Positions 1 through 7,064 are shown, counted from the stretch's first letter. The stretch: DNA of 22,565 bases from Lentisphaeria bacterium (GCA_016287975.1 JAEEXV010000183.1:1-22565); one strand, 5' to 3'. The notes: generated from the letters alone by a model not told the origin. A program made the numbers and translations.

Positions 1-432
1 CCCGATCGTCTTGGCCGCCTCGTCGATGGACTTCGTGGCGGCCTCAATGGCCTTGGTGGAATCCTCAATGGCCTTGGTGGAATCCCCGACGGCCTTGGCG
101 GCGTCCTGGAGCGCCTTGGCGAGGGCGTCGTCGCCAGGGGACTGCTGCTCCTCGGCAGGCGGCTCCTGCCGCTCTGGCGCGGGCTCGGGCGGTGGAGGCG
201 GGGCGGGGACGGCGCCCTTCATGGCGTCGGAAAAGCCCTTCGCCGCCTGCTGCAGTGCCGCGTCAAGAGTCTGGGCGGCGGCGGAGAAGGCGTCCTCGAG
301 GGCCTTGCGGACTGTGTCGCCAATGCCCGCCCCGAGCGAGGCATAGCGCTTCTCGATGGCGTCGGCGGCCTGGAGGGCGGCTGCGCCGTCGGCGGCGATG
401 TCGAGCGCAAGCGTGTAGTTGGTGTCGGCCAT
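1..432 (-). CDS. phage tail tape measure protein, N-terminal part (runs off left edge)
   Basis: The frame opens at ATG 432 behind a strong Shine-Dalgarno (GGGGAGGG) and stays open for 144 codons to the window edge, so only the N-terminus is present. The start MADTNYTLALDIAADG followed by long alanine-rich helices is typical of tape measure proteins, which set tail length and are ejected with the DNA. Residues about 73-95 are a Pro/Glu linker. After it come near-repeats of DSTKAIE, with an almost exact 21-nt tandem repeat at the DNA level near 40-85. Its place after the tail chaperone genes fits this call. The family call rests on composition and gene order, since no diagnostic catalytic motif is present. 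Confidence 0.6.
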   Translation of the reverse strand, partial: MADTNYTLALDIAADGAAALQAADAIEKRYASLGAGIGDTVRKALEDAFSAAAQTLDAALQQAAKGFSDAMKGAVPAPPPPPEPAPERQEPPAEEQQSPGDDALAKALQDAAKAVGDSTKAIEDSTKAIEAATKSIDEAAKTIG

Positions 433-459
433 GTCCTGCCCTCCCCTTTTCGGCCCAGG

Positions 460-789
460 CTACTTCGCGGCGGGGGCGGCGCCCTCGCGGATCCCCGTGG
501 CGGTGATCTCGATGTCTCCGCGGGCGGCGCGGATGATGTCCGCCAGATTCGGCGGCAGCTTGTCTCCGTCTTTCGAGGAGACGTACACCGTCGCGATACG
601 CCCCGCCTCGACGGAGAGCGGCGCGCCCGTGTCGGTAACGGCGCCCACCGAAAGGTCGACACCCCACCCGGACTTGACGATCACGACGCTCTTCCCGCGG
701 AGATCCGTGGTGATGTATTTGAGGCCGGTGCAGCCGGTCATAAGGAAGGCGGCAAGAGCCGCGAAGATTGCAGTAGTTGCTCGTTTCAT
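460..789 (-). CDS. prophage-encoded small lipoprotein
   Basis: A 109-residue protein starting MKRATTAIFAALAAFLMTGC, with a clear lipoprotein signal peptide and lipobox (LMTG|C, acylated Cys20). The mature part, about 89 residues, is soluble and mixed beta/loop, without the proline-rich character of Rz1 spanins. It starts 4 nt after the stop of the XhlA-like membrane protein and lies 27 nt before the tape measure gene. A lipoprotein next to a holin-like protein suggests a lysis or superinfection-exclusion role, but this is inference and I recognise no family. Confidence 0.65.
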   Translation of the reverse strand: MKRATTAIFAALAAFLMTGCTGLKYITTDLRGKSVVIVKSGWGVDLSVGAVTDTGAPLSVEAGRIATVYVSSKDGDKLPPNLADIIRAARGDIEITATGIREGAAPAAK

Positions 790-793
790 CCCA

Positions 794-1075
794 TTATCTC
801 CCGTGCTGAAGCCACGCGCCGATGAGGTTGACGGCGGCGCTGGCGACCCAGGCGACGATGCCGCAGATGGCAAGCCAGTTCCGCTTCCGCGCCTTCACGT
901 CCCCCTCCAGTTCGGAGACCCGCCGCTCCAGCACCGCGACGGTGTCGATCAATCCGGGCTTGCCGTTGCCGTAGATGGCCCTGTAGTCGTTCCGGGTCTG
1001 CATCTTCATCTCCGCGACATCGGATGCCAGCCGGATCAGCAGGTCGTCTCGCTGTGTGTCGGTCATCGCAGTCAT
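794..1075 (-). CDS. small coiled-coil membrane protein, XhlA/holin-like
   Basis: 93 residues if started at ATG 1075, or 90 from ATG 1066. The 1075 start overlaps the upstream stop as ATGA, which argues for translational coupling. The layout is a hydrophilic N-terminal half with a coiled-coil stretch (about residues 46-66, VAVLERRVSELEGDVKARK) and one C-terminal membrane helix (about 68-88). Phage hemolysin XhlA-type proteins, which work with holins, share this plan. The match is architectural only. A tail-associated membrane anchor is an alternative. Confidence 0.5.
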   Translation of the reverse strand: MTAMTDTQRDDLLIRLASDVAEMKMQTRNDYRAIYGNGKPGLIDTVAVLERRVSELEGDVKARKRNWLAICGIVAWVASAAVNLIGAWLQHGR

Positions 1076-1491
1076 GCCTCCGAGTTGAACGCCTTCTTGC
1101 CGAACCGCCGGAGGGCCTTGTATGCCGCCCGAGCCTCCCACCACCCCCGCCAGCGGCGGATGTCGAAGAGGTTGTACTGTGCGGCTACCACCTTTCGGCA
1201 GTTGTCTCGGAACTCCTCGTCCGCGCGCTTCCGGTCGGCCTCCGTGCCTCCGAGATGATAGCGCACGTCGTGGATCGCGCCGCACACGATCCAGTTCGGC
1301 CACAGGCTGTTGAAGAAGTCGGACAGGGTCACTCCGCAGACGGAGACCCCGTCCATCCACTGCGCGCCGAGACCGTTGCATGTCGCGGCGAGTTCGGCGT
1401 CGGGGCGGTGGAGGAGCTCCCTGCCCGAGAGCCCGTATAGTTCCGCCTGGCGGCGGAGTGCGTTGAAGTCGATGCTGGATTCACTGGTCAT
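1072..1491 (-). CDS. small phage protein with phospholipase A2-like motif
   Basis: 139 residues starting MTSESSIDF; the ATG at 1491 lies 11 nt inside the frameshift extension of the tail chaperone, and the stop overlaps the next start. Residues 70-94 carry C70, H74-D75, Y78, G81-G82, D86 and D91 in the order C-x3-HD-x2-Y-x2-GG-x3-D-x4-D. This resembles the C-x2-HD-x2-Y active-site helix of phospholipase A2-like domains, including the parvoviral type used to breach membranes. The calcium loop is not obvious, so enzymatic activity is unproven. The C-terminal 30 residues are basic and tryptophan-rich. Possible roles are membrane attack during entry or lysis, or simply a tail component. Confidence 0.45.
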   Translation of the reverse strand: MTSESSIDFNALRRQAELYGLSGRELLHRPDAELAATCNGLGAQWMDGVSVCGVTLSDFFNSLWPNWIVCGAIHDVRYHLGGTEADRKRADEEFRDNCRKVVAAQYNLFDIRRWRGWWEARAAYKALRRFGKKAFNSEA

Positions 1492-1777
1492 GGCTGGAAG
1501 TCCTCTCGGCGATTGCCGCGTCGGCGGCGGCGCGGCAGATCTCGGCGGCCAGTAGGTTCCCCTCCTCGTCCCGCCCGCACGCCTCCACCAGTTCGGGGGG
1601 CGAGTCAACCGGGAGGCGGAGGGCGCAGGCCGCCGCCGCGACGGCCCGCTGCTCGGCCTGCATCCGCCACTCCTCCCGCTGCGTCGGCGGGTCGGAGCGG
1701 AAGAAGAGCGGGGCCGCCAGGCGCAGCAGCGCCAGTTCCGGGGGCGGGGCCGCCTCTATCGGGCGGCCTCCCTCGTA
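1481..1777 (-). CDS. tail assembly chaperone, -1 frameshift extension (T-like part of a G/GT pair)
   Basis: A 98-codon open frame in the -1 phase of the upstream chaperone. It has no ATG, GTG or TTG near its beginning, yet reads like a real protein (for example ELALLRLAAPLFFRSDPP). Shifting at GGATTTT (1783-1777) would give a 239-residue fusion of 141 plus 98 residues. Lambda-like and Mu-like tails make G and GT chaperones by this kind of frameshift, and the position between tail tube and tape measure genes is the expected one. An internal ATG at 1663 with a good Shine-Dalgarno (GGAGGAG, 6 nt upstream) could also yield a separate 60-residue protein. An AGGGAGG lies 7 nt before an in-frame ATA at the zero-frame stop, but ATA starts are very rare. 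Confidence 0.6.
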   Translation of the reverse strand, partial: YEGGRPIEAAPPPELALLRLAAPLFFRSDPPTQREEWRMQAEQRAVAAAACALRLPVDSPPELVEACGRDEEGNLLAAEICRAAADAAIAERTSSHDQ

Positions 1778-1783
1778 AAATCC
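1748..1783 (-). promoter_or_regulatory. programmed -1 ribosomal frameshift signal
   Basis: The heptamer G GAT TTT (1783-1777) is in zero frame of the chaperone gene (codons 140-141). After an 8-nt spacer comes a perfect 7-bp GC stem, GGCCGCC (1768-1762) with GGCGGCC (1754-1748), whose 7-nt loop contains the zero-frame TAG. GGAUUUU is, to my knowledge, the shift site of the dianthovirus red clover necrotic mosaic virus. Heptamer, spacer and stem together match the usual -1 signal. Confidence 0.65.
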
Positions 1784-2199
1784 ACGACGCCCGCGCCGAA
1801 CTGGCACTTGGCCTTGAGATCGTCCAGCTGCTCCGGGCCGACGAGCGCCGCCAGTTCCGCCGCCTTCTCGGGCGAGGAGCCCGCCAGGCGGAAGCCGCCC
1901 TCGACGAAGGCGCGGACGGCGTCGCAGACGGCCTGGTGCGCCGCGATGCGCGCCTCGTTGGCCGCCCCTGCTGCCTCCGCCGCCGCGTCGAGTTCGTCGG
2001 CCTTGGCGTCCTGCAGGCGCTCGACGGCGAGCTGGAAGGCGCGCGCGGCCTTCCACTCGGCCACATCGGCCTTGGCGCAGTCGCGGAGCAGCTGCTCCAT
2101 CTCGCGGTGCCCGCGGATGGTGGCGAACTGGGAGGTGACGAGGTTGGCGGGGCTGGCGGGGTCGGGCAGCTTGACGATAAGGCCGAGTTTCAGGTCCAT
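1756..2199 (-). CDS. tail assembly chaperone, zero-frame product (G-like)
   Basis: 147 residues, MDLKLGLIVKL to TREAAR. The start ATG 2199 follows GGAGAAAGCA, a good Shine-Dalgarno. The body is a long alanine-rich helix (about 40-125), common in small tail chaperones that hold the tape measure protein during tail assembly. It lies directly after the tail-tube-like gene, as lambda G and Mu gp41 do. Its last codons contain a slippery heptamer and hairpin that give access to a 98-residue extension. I infer the function from order and frameshift architecture, because sequence identity in this family is generally too low to recognise by eye. Confidence 0.6.
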   Translation of the reverse strand: MDLKLGLIVKLPDPASPANLVTSQFATIRGHREMEQLLRDCAKADVAEWKAARAFQLAVERLQDAKADELDAAAEAAGAANEARIAAHQAVCDAVRAFVEGGFRLAGSSPEKAAELAALVGPEQLDDLKAKCQFGAGVVDFTREAAR

Positions 2200-2228
2200 T
2201 GCTTTCTCCGGGAGTGAGAGGATCGGGG

Positions 2229-2627
2229 TCAGTAGGCTGCCTCGCAGCCGGTGATGTTGACGCTGGTCTTGTTGGTGCTGGAGTCGAACTCGGCGGAAAG
2301 GATGCCGGTGAACTCCTTGACGGTCGAGGGGGTGGCACCGCGCGAGGCCACGTACTCCAGCTTGACGGCGCCGGAGACGGTCGGCCAGGTCTGGCCGCTC
2401 CAGGTCTCGGGGGCGCCGGTGGCGGAGAGGCGCTTGTCGCCGCGCAGTTCGCACGCGGCGTCGGGCGTCAGGGCGCTGCGGTAGTTGTGGATCGCGCCGT
2501 CGGCGGTGGTGACGGCCTGGTCCTCCCCCTTGAGGTTCAGGGTGCCAGTGCCGTAGACGAAGTCGGCGGGCCCCGCGAGGAGGGTGCCGTCGAAGGTGAT
2601 CTGGTTGAAGGGAAGGCGGCAGGACAT
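2229..2627 (-). CDS. putative phage tail tube protein
   Basis: 132 residues starting MSCRLPFNQITFDG at ATG 2627. The chain is beta-rich, with short strands separated by Gly/Asn turns, and has the pattern of tail tube proteins: an N-terminal G-rich strand pair (GTGTLNLKG), a DG turn near residue 44, and a T/L/W-rich middle. It sits immediately before the tail chaperone gene. No tail sheath gene accompanies it, so a non-contractile tail is implied. It could instead be a second minor tail or decoration protein. Confidence 0.5.
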   Translation of the reverse strand: MSCRLPFNQITFDGTLLAGPADFVYGTGTLNLKGEDQAVTTADGAIHNYRSALTPDAACELRGDKRLSATGAPETWSGQTWPTVSGAVKLEYVASRGATPSTVKEFTGILSAEFDSSTNKTSVNITGCEAAY

Positions 2628-2641
2628 GGGGCTTTTCCTCC

Positions 2642-3043
2642 TTAGTTGCTGCTGGAACTGCTGCTGGCGGTGTTGTAGGTGCCCTTCCACTCGATGTCGG
2701 CGGTCTGCACCGCGTCGCCGCCGATGGAGAGGTCGACCAGCGCCTCGTAGGAGTGGATGTCCGCGTAGCGCCCCGCGCCGGTCACGGTGAAGTCGCCGGG
2801 CCCGACGGGGGAGATGACGGACAGGAGGCTGGCGAGGTCCTGCTGCATGTCGGAGGTGGCCGAGGTCACGAGCACGGCCTGGCAGGAGCCCGCCATCGCG
2901 AAGCCCGCGCGGGCGGAGGGGATGGTGCCGCCGCCGCGGTCGTCGTGGCCCCCGCCCGCCCGCACCGAGCCGGGAACCGGGGTCACGGTCACCGAGAGGC
3001 TGGTCTGCCCCCGGGTGGCGCTGAAGGTGATGGTGTCTGCCAT
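2642..3043 (-). CDS. phage virion protein of unknown function, poly-Ser tail
   Basis: 133 residues, MADTITFSATRGQ onward, with a strong Shine-Dalgarno (AGGAGGAC) before ATG 3043. It appears to be a compact beta protein with a glycine-rich insert (about residues 28-42, RAGGGHDDRGGG). It ends in six serines and an Asn encoded by mixed Ser codons, so the run is not simple slippage. It lies 14 nt before the tail-tube-like gene and after the gp37-like gene. A head-tail connector or tail terminator partner is plausible from position only. Confidence 0.5.
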   Translation of the reverse strand: MADTITFSATRGQTSLSVTVTPVPGSVRAGGGHDDRGGGTIPSARAGFAMAGSCQAVLVTSATSDMQQDLASLLSVISPVGPGDFTVTGAGRYADIHSYEALVDLSIGGDAVQTADIEWKGTYNTASSSSSSN

Positions 3044-3056
3044 GGTTGTCCTCCTG

Positions 3057-3554
3057 TTAGTAGTCCTGGATGTCGATGCCGATGGCGACGGCGCACGACG
3101 CGCCGGCGTCGGAGAGCTCGAGCGCCTCCTCCGAGACGACGAGCATGAGGTCGGTGGCCGGCTGGCCGCCGGCGTCGGTGGATTCGGTGACGAGGCGGTC
3201 GCACGCGGCCTCGACGGCCTGCGCGGCGGCGATGGCGTCGGGGAGCCCCGGCGCCGGGCGGGTGTCGCCCGAGAGGACGACGACGGTGAGGTGGGTCGTG
3301 CGGCGCGGGTGGTTCCCGAAGTCGCTACCCTGGAAGCACACGACGGCGGCGGGCGCTCCGCCCGTGCCAGTCAGGGCGCTGTCGCACAGGAGCGACAGCT
3401 GCGAGAGCGAGGTCCCGCGGTAGAGCCGGGCGGGGACGCCCGCCCCCTCGCAGAGGGAGCGCACGCGCTCCATGAGTTCGCCGACGGGGCGGCAGTGCTC
3501 GGTGAAGGGCGCCTGCTGGCGGATGGTGGTCGTGGTGGCGGCGGTGTCGCTCAT
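3057..3554 (-). CDS. Mu gp37-like (DUF1834-type) phage protein
   Basis: 165 residues starting MSDTAATTTTIRQ. The ATG at 3554 overlaps the stop of the gpG-like gene (ATGA). The fold looks alpha/beta: a helix at about 18-30 (VGELMERVRSL), then strands such as AAVVCFQG and HLTVVVLSGD, and a C-terminal strand SCAVAIGIDIQDY. Small alpha/beta proteins of this size at this place in Mu-like phages are gp37/DUF1834 or tail-terminator-like proteins that cap the tail. I rely on size and order, so the exact family is uncertain. Confidence 0.45.
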   Translation of the reverse strand: MSDTAATTTTIRQQAPFTEHCRPVGELMERVRSLCEGAGVPARLYRGTSLSQLSLLCDSALTGTGGAPAAVVCFQGSDFGNHPRRTTHLTVVVLSGDTRPAPGLPDAIAAAQAVEAACDRLVTESTDAGGQPATDLMLVVSEEALELSDAGASCAVAIGIDIQDY

Positions 3555-4096
3555 CGGATTCCCCCGTTCCTGGATTCGTAGAGGCGGATGCCCTCGGCCA
3601 CGGCCGCCTTGAGCGCCGCGCCAGCGGGGAACCACGGCTCCGCCTTCTGCCGCACCTGGCGGCGCAGCAGGAACAGCGGCACCGCCTTCGCGCGCTTCGT
3701 CTTCCCCCGCCGCCCGAAGAGGGTGTCGCCCTCGCGGAAGAGGCGGTAGCCCGCATCCTCCGCGTCGGCGGCGTCCCAGGCGTTCCGCCTGGCCTCGCCC
3801 AGCGGGATCGTCAGCGCCTTCGCGTGGCGGGACCCGGGGCCCGAGCCCGGCGCGCGGATCACGCCGCCGAACTGCTTCTGCGCCGCGGCGTAGTGGGTGG
3901 CCCCCACCCGCAGGCGGTCCCCGCCCGGGTTCTGGAAACTGACCGAGTTGGCGATGGACGGCCAGAACTGGCCGCCGCGGCTGTGCGACATCGCCGAGAG
4001 CCTCGCCGCCATGGCGACGGACTCGCCGACGGCGGCGAGGAGCAGGACCCGCCCCTGGGCGGACGCGACGCGGATAGTGAAGGGGTCGCGCGCCAT
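3551..4096 (-). CDS. phage virion morphogenesis protein, Mu gpG-like
   Basis: 181 residues from ATG 4096, which overlaps the gp36 stop (TGATG); GTG 4099 is one codon upstream. The basic sequence contains FTIRVASAQGRVLLL, SHSRGGQFWPSI, QFGGVIRAPGSG and LTIPLGEARR. This order, with a conserved QFGG and an IP(L/A) segment, is what I know from the gpG / tail-completion family (virion morphogenesis, PF05069-type), whose members act in head-tail joining. In Mu the gene lies earlier, between gp30 and the protease, so its place after gp36 is a rearrangement seen in many Mu-like mosaics. Confidence 0.65.
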   Translation of the reverse strand: MARDPFTIRVASAQGRVLLLAAVGESVAMAARLSAMSHSRGGQFWPSIANSVSFQNPGGDRLRVGATHYAAAQKQFGGVIRAPGSGPGSRHAKALTIPLGEARRNAWDAADAEDAGYRLFREGDTLFGRRGKTKRAKAVPLFLLRRQVRQKAEPWFPAGAALKAAVAEGIRLYESRNGGIR

Positions 4097-4533
4097 CACG
4101 AGAACTCCATCCCTGGCGAATCCGGCGCGAACTGCGGCTCAGGGCTCGTCACCTGCAGCCCCGCCGCCGAGCCCGCCGCCTCCAGCGCCCCCGGCAGCTG
4201 AAGATCGCCCTTCGCCAGCCCGTCGAGGACGCGAAGGGCGTTCTCGTAGGGCAGCTGGACGCCCGCGGGGAGTTCCTTGGAGGCCCGCCCGCGGTCGGCG
4301 GCAATCTGCCAGAGCGCCAGCGTCAGCGACAGGTCCTCGAGGAGCGGCTGGGCCGCCTCGGACGCCACCGGCACGGAGAAGCGCGCCGAAAGCGCCGCGT
4401 CCACGCGCGCCGATGCACGCCGCGCATACCCCGCCAGCACCCGGGCGCGGTCGTCTCCCGTCTCAGGGACGTACCCCGCCAGGATGCCGCCGGTGATGCG
4501 GTCCTCCAGCCCGTTGGCGTCGCAGTAGCCCAT
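4096..4533 (-). CDS. Mu gp36-like protein (DUF1320)
   Basis: 145 residues, MGYCDANGLEDRI onward, from ATG 4533, 5 nt after the capsid gene stop. It is a helical protein with the family pattern of an N-terminal D-x-x-x-L-x-x-R-I segment, a central helix carrying ASARVDAALSARFSVPV, and the Y-E-N-A-L-R-V-L segment near residue 96. DUF1320 proteins follow the major head protein in Mu-like phages and probably form the head completion or adaptor ring. Gene order and pattern agree. Confidence 0.75.
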   Translation of the reverse strand: MGYCDANGLEDRITGGILAGYVPETGDDRARVLAGYARRASARVDAALSARFSVPVASEAAQPLLEDLSLTLALWQIAADRGRASKELPAGVQLPYENALRVLDGLAKGDLQLPGALEAAGSAAGLQVTSPEPQFAPDSPGMEFS

Positions 4534-4538
4534 CGCGG

Positions 4539-5435
4539 TCAGCTGGCGTTGCCGAAGTAGATGAGGTGCGGCATGACGAAGGCGGCCTCCGCGCGCCCCG
4601 TGACCCCGTAGAGGAAGCTGTCCTCGTTGAAGACGTTGTCGTCCTCGGGGCGGTCCTTGCGGACGAGGGTGCCTGGAGCCTCGCGCTCGAAGTAGCACAC
4701 CGGCTTGTAGACGCCGTTCGAGGCGCACAGGAACCACTTGTTGCCTTCGAGGTTCTGCACCTCCAGGTGTCCGACCAGGTGGTACACCGGGTTCGGCACG
4801 GTCGCGCCGTTGGCGTCGCCCTTGACCGGGGCCTCCAGCAGTTCGTTCACCGTCCAGTGCAGCGCAGGCCCGTGGACGAGCAGCGTCGGGTTCACGCGCA
4901 GCGAGACGCCGCCGTGCCCCTTGTAGCCGCGCATCGCCGTCCAGGCGGCCTTCAGCGAGGTCTCGGAGAGCGCGTCGGTGGTCAGGTTCGCGACTGCGTT
5001 CTTGCCGTATTTCCGGGTGGTCCCGAAGAAGTTCCCGCCGTCGCACCACTTGGCCGTGGAGGCGTTGTTCAGCAGGGTCTCCACCAGGTCGTTCGGCAGG
5101 CGCGCGGCCTGGGTCGCCATCTGCGCGAAGAGCGAGGCGTACATGCCGTACTGGTCGTCCTTCACCGCGTCGGCGGGGATGCCGTAGGTCAGCTCGAACT
5201 TGCGCGGGACGATGGTCATCTTGTTGGTGGCCATGTTGTTCACCACGCGCGGGCCGACCCATTCCCGCATCCCGGTCAGCTGCTCCAGGAAGGGCATCTG
5301 CAGTTCGTGGGTGGCGAGGCGCTCGGTCATGGTGAACTGCTCGTACGACGGCTCGCGGGCGGTCTCGAAGGCGTCCTTGAACCGCAGGCTCACCGCCTGG
5401 AAGAGGAACCGCATGTTGGCGGCGTTGATGTCCAT
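4539..5435 (-). CDS. Mu-like major capsid protein (gpT)
   Basis: 298 residues starting MDINAANMRFLFQAV at ATG 5435 behind AGAAGGAG. The N-terminal NAANMRFLFQAVSLRFKDAF, the EQFTMTER segment, the W-x-G-x-R turn (REWVGPRV), and the HWTVNELLE and LIYFGNAS regions follow the gpT major head subunit family, the HK97-fold shell protein of Mu-like phages. Length is normal, near 300. The nested scaffold and the decoration protein are encoded immediately upstream, completing a capsid-building module. It appears intact with no frameshift. Confidence 0.88.
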   Translation of the reverse strand: MDINAANMRFLFQAVSLRFKDAFETAREPSYEQFTMTERLATHELQMPFLEQLTGMREWVGPRVVNNMATNKMTIVPRKFELTYGIPADAVKDDQYGMYASLFAQMATQAARLPNDLVETLLNNASTAKWCDGGNFFGTTRKYGKNAVANLTTDALSETSLKAAWTAMRGYKGHGGVSLRVNPTLLVHGPALHWTVNELLEAPVKGDANGATVPNPVYHLVGHLEVQNLEGNKWFLCASNGVYKPVCYFEREAPGTLVRKDRPEDDNVFNEDSFLYGVTGRAEAAFVMPHLIYFGNAS

Positions 5436-5455
5436 GGTGGCTTCTCCTTCTGGGG

Positions 5456-5860
5456 TTAGGGGTTGATGCGCACGACGGCCTGGCTGTCCGCCAGCCCGAG
5501 GAAGACGCCGGCGACGGTGACGCCCTCGGCGGCGACGGTGTGGTCGTCGACGACGTAGCAGGCCTTGCCGATGTCTCCGGCGGCGAGCGGGTGCGTCGCG
5601 TCGTTGTCGTAGAGGAAGTCGCCGCGGCGGATCTGGACCATTTCGCCGCCGCTGGCGACGTGCTCGGCGCGACCGACCACCTGGCCGGCGGCCACGGAGG
5701 AGCCGCCCGAGGAGACGGAGGCGACGGCGGGGACGGCGTAGCCGCCGGGGACGACCATGGCAAGGCCGCCGGCGTAGACGACGGCGCCGGACGAGACGGG
5801 CAGGCTCACGAGGTCTCCGAGGGCCTGCTTGGTGTCGCGGGGTGCGGTGAGTGCGGGCAT
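5456..5860 (-). CDS. capsid decoration / head fibre-like protein (DUF2190-type)
   Basis: 134 residues, MPALTAPRDTKQALGD onward, starting 3 nt after the protease/scaffold stop. It is a small beta-barrel-like protein with the recurrent pattern G-D-F-L-x-x-N-D-A-T...A-x-D-I-G-K-A-C-Y-V-V-D-D-H-T-V and a C-terminal A-G-V-F-L-G strand. Small proteins of this pattern between protease/scaffold and capsid genes decorate the capsid shell in Mu-like and other tailed phages. It is complete. Confidence 0.6.
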   Translation of the reverse strand: MPALTAPRDTKQALGDLVSLPVSSGAVVYAGGLAMVVPGGYAVPAVASVSSGGSSVAAGQVVGRAEHVASGGEMVQIRRGDFLYDNDATHPLAAGDIGKACYVVDDHTVAAEGVTVAGVFLGLADSQAVVRINP

Positions 5861-5863
5861 GGG

Positions 5864-6397
5864 CTATTCCTCCTCTTTCTTCTCGCTGGTGTACTTCTTG
5901 ATCTGCTCATCGGTGACGCCGCAGGCCTTGAGGACCTTGAGCTCCTCGTCGGAGAGCTGCTTCCCCTCCTTCTCGCCGGGCTTGTCGGCGCCGTGGACGG
6001 GGTCCTTCTCGGGCGCGACCTTCGGCGCCTTCTCCACGAAGTCGCTGAAGCTCTTCGCGTCGCGGGCCGCGTAGCCGAGCGCCCACTCGCGCTGCGCCTC
6101 GACGAGCTTCCCGTCGTCGAAGGCCTTGGCGACCAGCTTCTCGGCCTCGGCCTGGGCCAGGCGACGCTCCAGTTCCGCCTTCTCGGCGGCGGGCACCATG
6201 CCCTTGATCTTCCCCGTCACGTCGTCGAAGGTCTTCGCGCCGTGCAGGGCGAGGAACGCCGCGGCCGCGTCGGCGGCCTGCCGCAGTTCGCGGGCCTTCC
6301 CGACAGCGGCTTCGGCGAACGCCGCGCCACCGTCCTTGTCGTCGAAGGCCACGGCGACGCCGAGGGCCTCCGCGATCTTCTTCAGGTGTTCGTCCAT
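5864..6397 (-). CDS. nested scaffold protein from internal start (Mu gpZ-like)
   Basis: An in-frame ATG at 6397 (Met170 of the protease precursor; MDEHLKKIAEALG) is preceded by AAAGGAG 8 nt upstream, the best ribosome site in this gene and far better than the one at 6904. Starting there gives a 177-residue acidic helical protein without the protease domain. Mu makes its scaffold Z the same way, from an internal start within I, so more scaffold than protease is produced. Confidence 0.75.
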   Translation of the reverse strand: MDEHLKKIAEALGVAVAFDDKDGGAAFAEAAVGKARELRQAADAAAAFLALHGAKTFDDVTGKIKGMVPAAEKAELERRLAQAEAEKLVAKAFDDGKLVEAQREWALGYAARDAKSFSDFVEKAPKVAPEKDPVHGADKPGEKEGKQLSDEELKVLKACGVTDEQIKKYTSEKKEEE

Positions 6398-6904
6398 CCT
6401 GTGTTCTCCTTTGTTGCGCCCGGTGACGCCCGGGCCGTCGTCGGCCACGAGCGGCCGGTATCCCTCGAATGCGGGGTGGTTGGTGAGCGCCACCGAGGAG
6501 ACGCGCACCGGGTGCCGCCCGTCCGCGCCGAAGTGCAGGACGGGGGACATGTATCTGTATTCGCGCGCGTCCAGGCGCTCCCGCCCGCGCGCGGTCCACT
6601 CGACGCGGCAGACGAGCCCGGCGGAACCCGCCTCCAGCGAGCGGATCCAGCCCGCCGCAGGAGCCTCGCCGCCGCGCATCGTCTGGTGGTCGTAGTCCAC
6701 CACCAGGTCGCGCCCCTCCGACCGGAAGGCCGCCACGACCCGCGCGGCGTCCTCCGGCGTGAAGTCGATCTCCCCCCGCTCGCCGCCCTTCACGAAGGCG
6801 GTCCGCCCGAACTTCAGCACCAGGAACTCCGCCGGCGCGCCAGCGCCCGCGTCGTCGAACGCCACCCCGTCGAGGATGGCATAGTTGTCCCGGTTCTTTC
6901 CCAT
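5864..6904 (-). CDS. Mu-like prophage protease/scaffold precursor (gpI)
   Basis: 346 residues from ATG 6904 (weak GC-rich Shine-Dalgarno). The N-terminal protease domain is about 1-155: EIDFTPEDAARVV, then VVDYDHQT (69-75), GWIRSLE, EYRYMSPVLHF and VSSVALTNHPAF, the pattern of Mu I protein (PF10123-type). After a linker, residues 170-346 form a charged helical scaffold ending in acidic and lysine-rich repeats (KEGKQLSDEELKVLKAC and a KKEEE end). The protease matures the prohead and cuts the scaffold. The gene has a nested internal start for the scaffold alone. It opens after the 600-bp RNA-bearing insert. Confidence 0.85.
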   Translation of the reverse strand: MGKNRDNYAILDGVAFDDAGAGAPAEFLVLKFGRTAFVKGGERGEIDFTPEDAARVVAAFRSEGRDLVVDYDHQTMRGGEAPAAGWIRSLEAGSAGLVCRVEWTARGRERLDAREYRYMSPVLHFGADGRHPVRVSSVALTNHPAFEGYRPLVADDGPGVTGRNKGEHRMDEHLKKIAEALGVAVAFDDKDGGAAFAEAAVGKARELRQAADAAAAFLALHGAKTFDDVTGKIKGMVPAAEKAELERRLAQAEAEKLVAKAFDDGKLVEAQREWALGYAARDAKSFSDFVEKAPKVAPEKDPVHGADKPGEKEGKQLSDEELKVLKACGVTDEQIKKYTSEKKEEE

Positions 6905-7064
6905 ATCAAACCCGCCCCCCGTCAACCGCCACGCGAAAGCCCCCGCCCGCGCCGACGGCGCAACCTTTCCGCTCCCGACGGACAACTCCCGACGACGCGG
7001 GACAGGGGAAAAACGCCACACTTTCCGCACCCGCCGTAAACCCCGCTTTTTTTGCACGGACGGC

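Noticed and set aside
11..1258. Plus-strand open frames opposite the tail genes
   Set aside because: Biased low-complexity translations (Ala/Ser/Arg runs), no ribosome sites, and fully covered by convincing minus-strand genes.
4096..5763. 555-codon open frame spanning the capsid region
   Set aside because: Only its last 145 codons (gp36) are real; the upstream part is arginine/proline shadow of the capsid and decoration genes.
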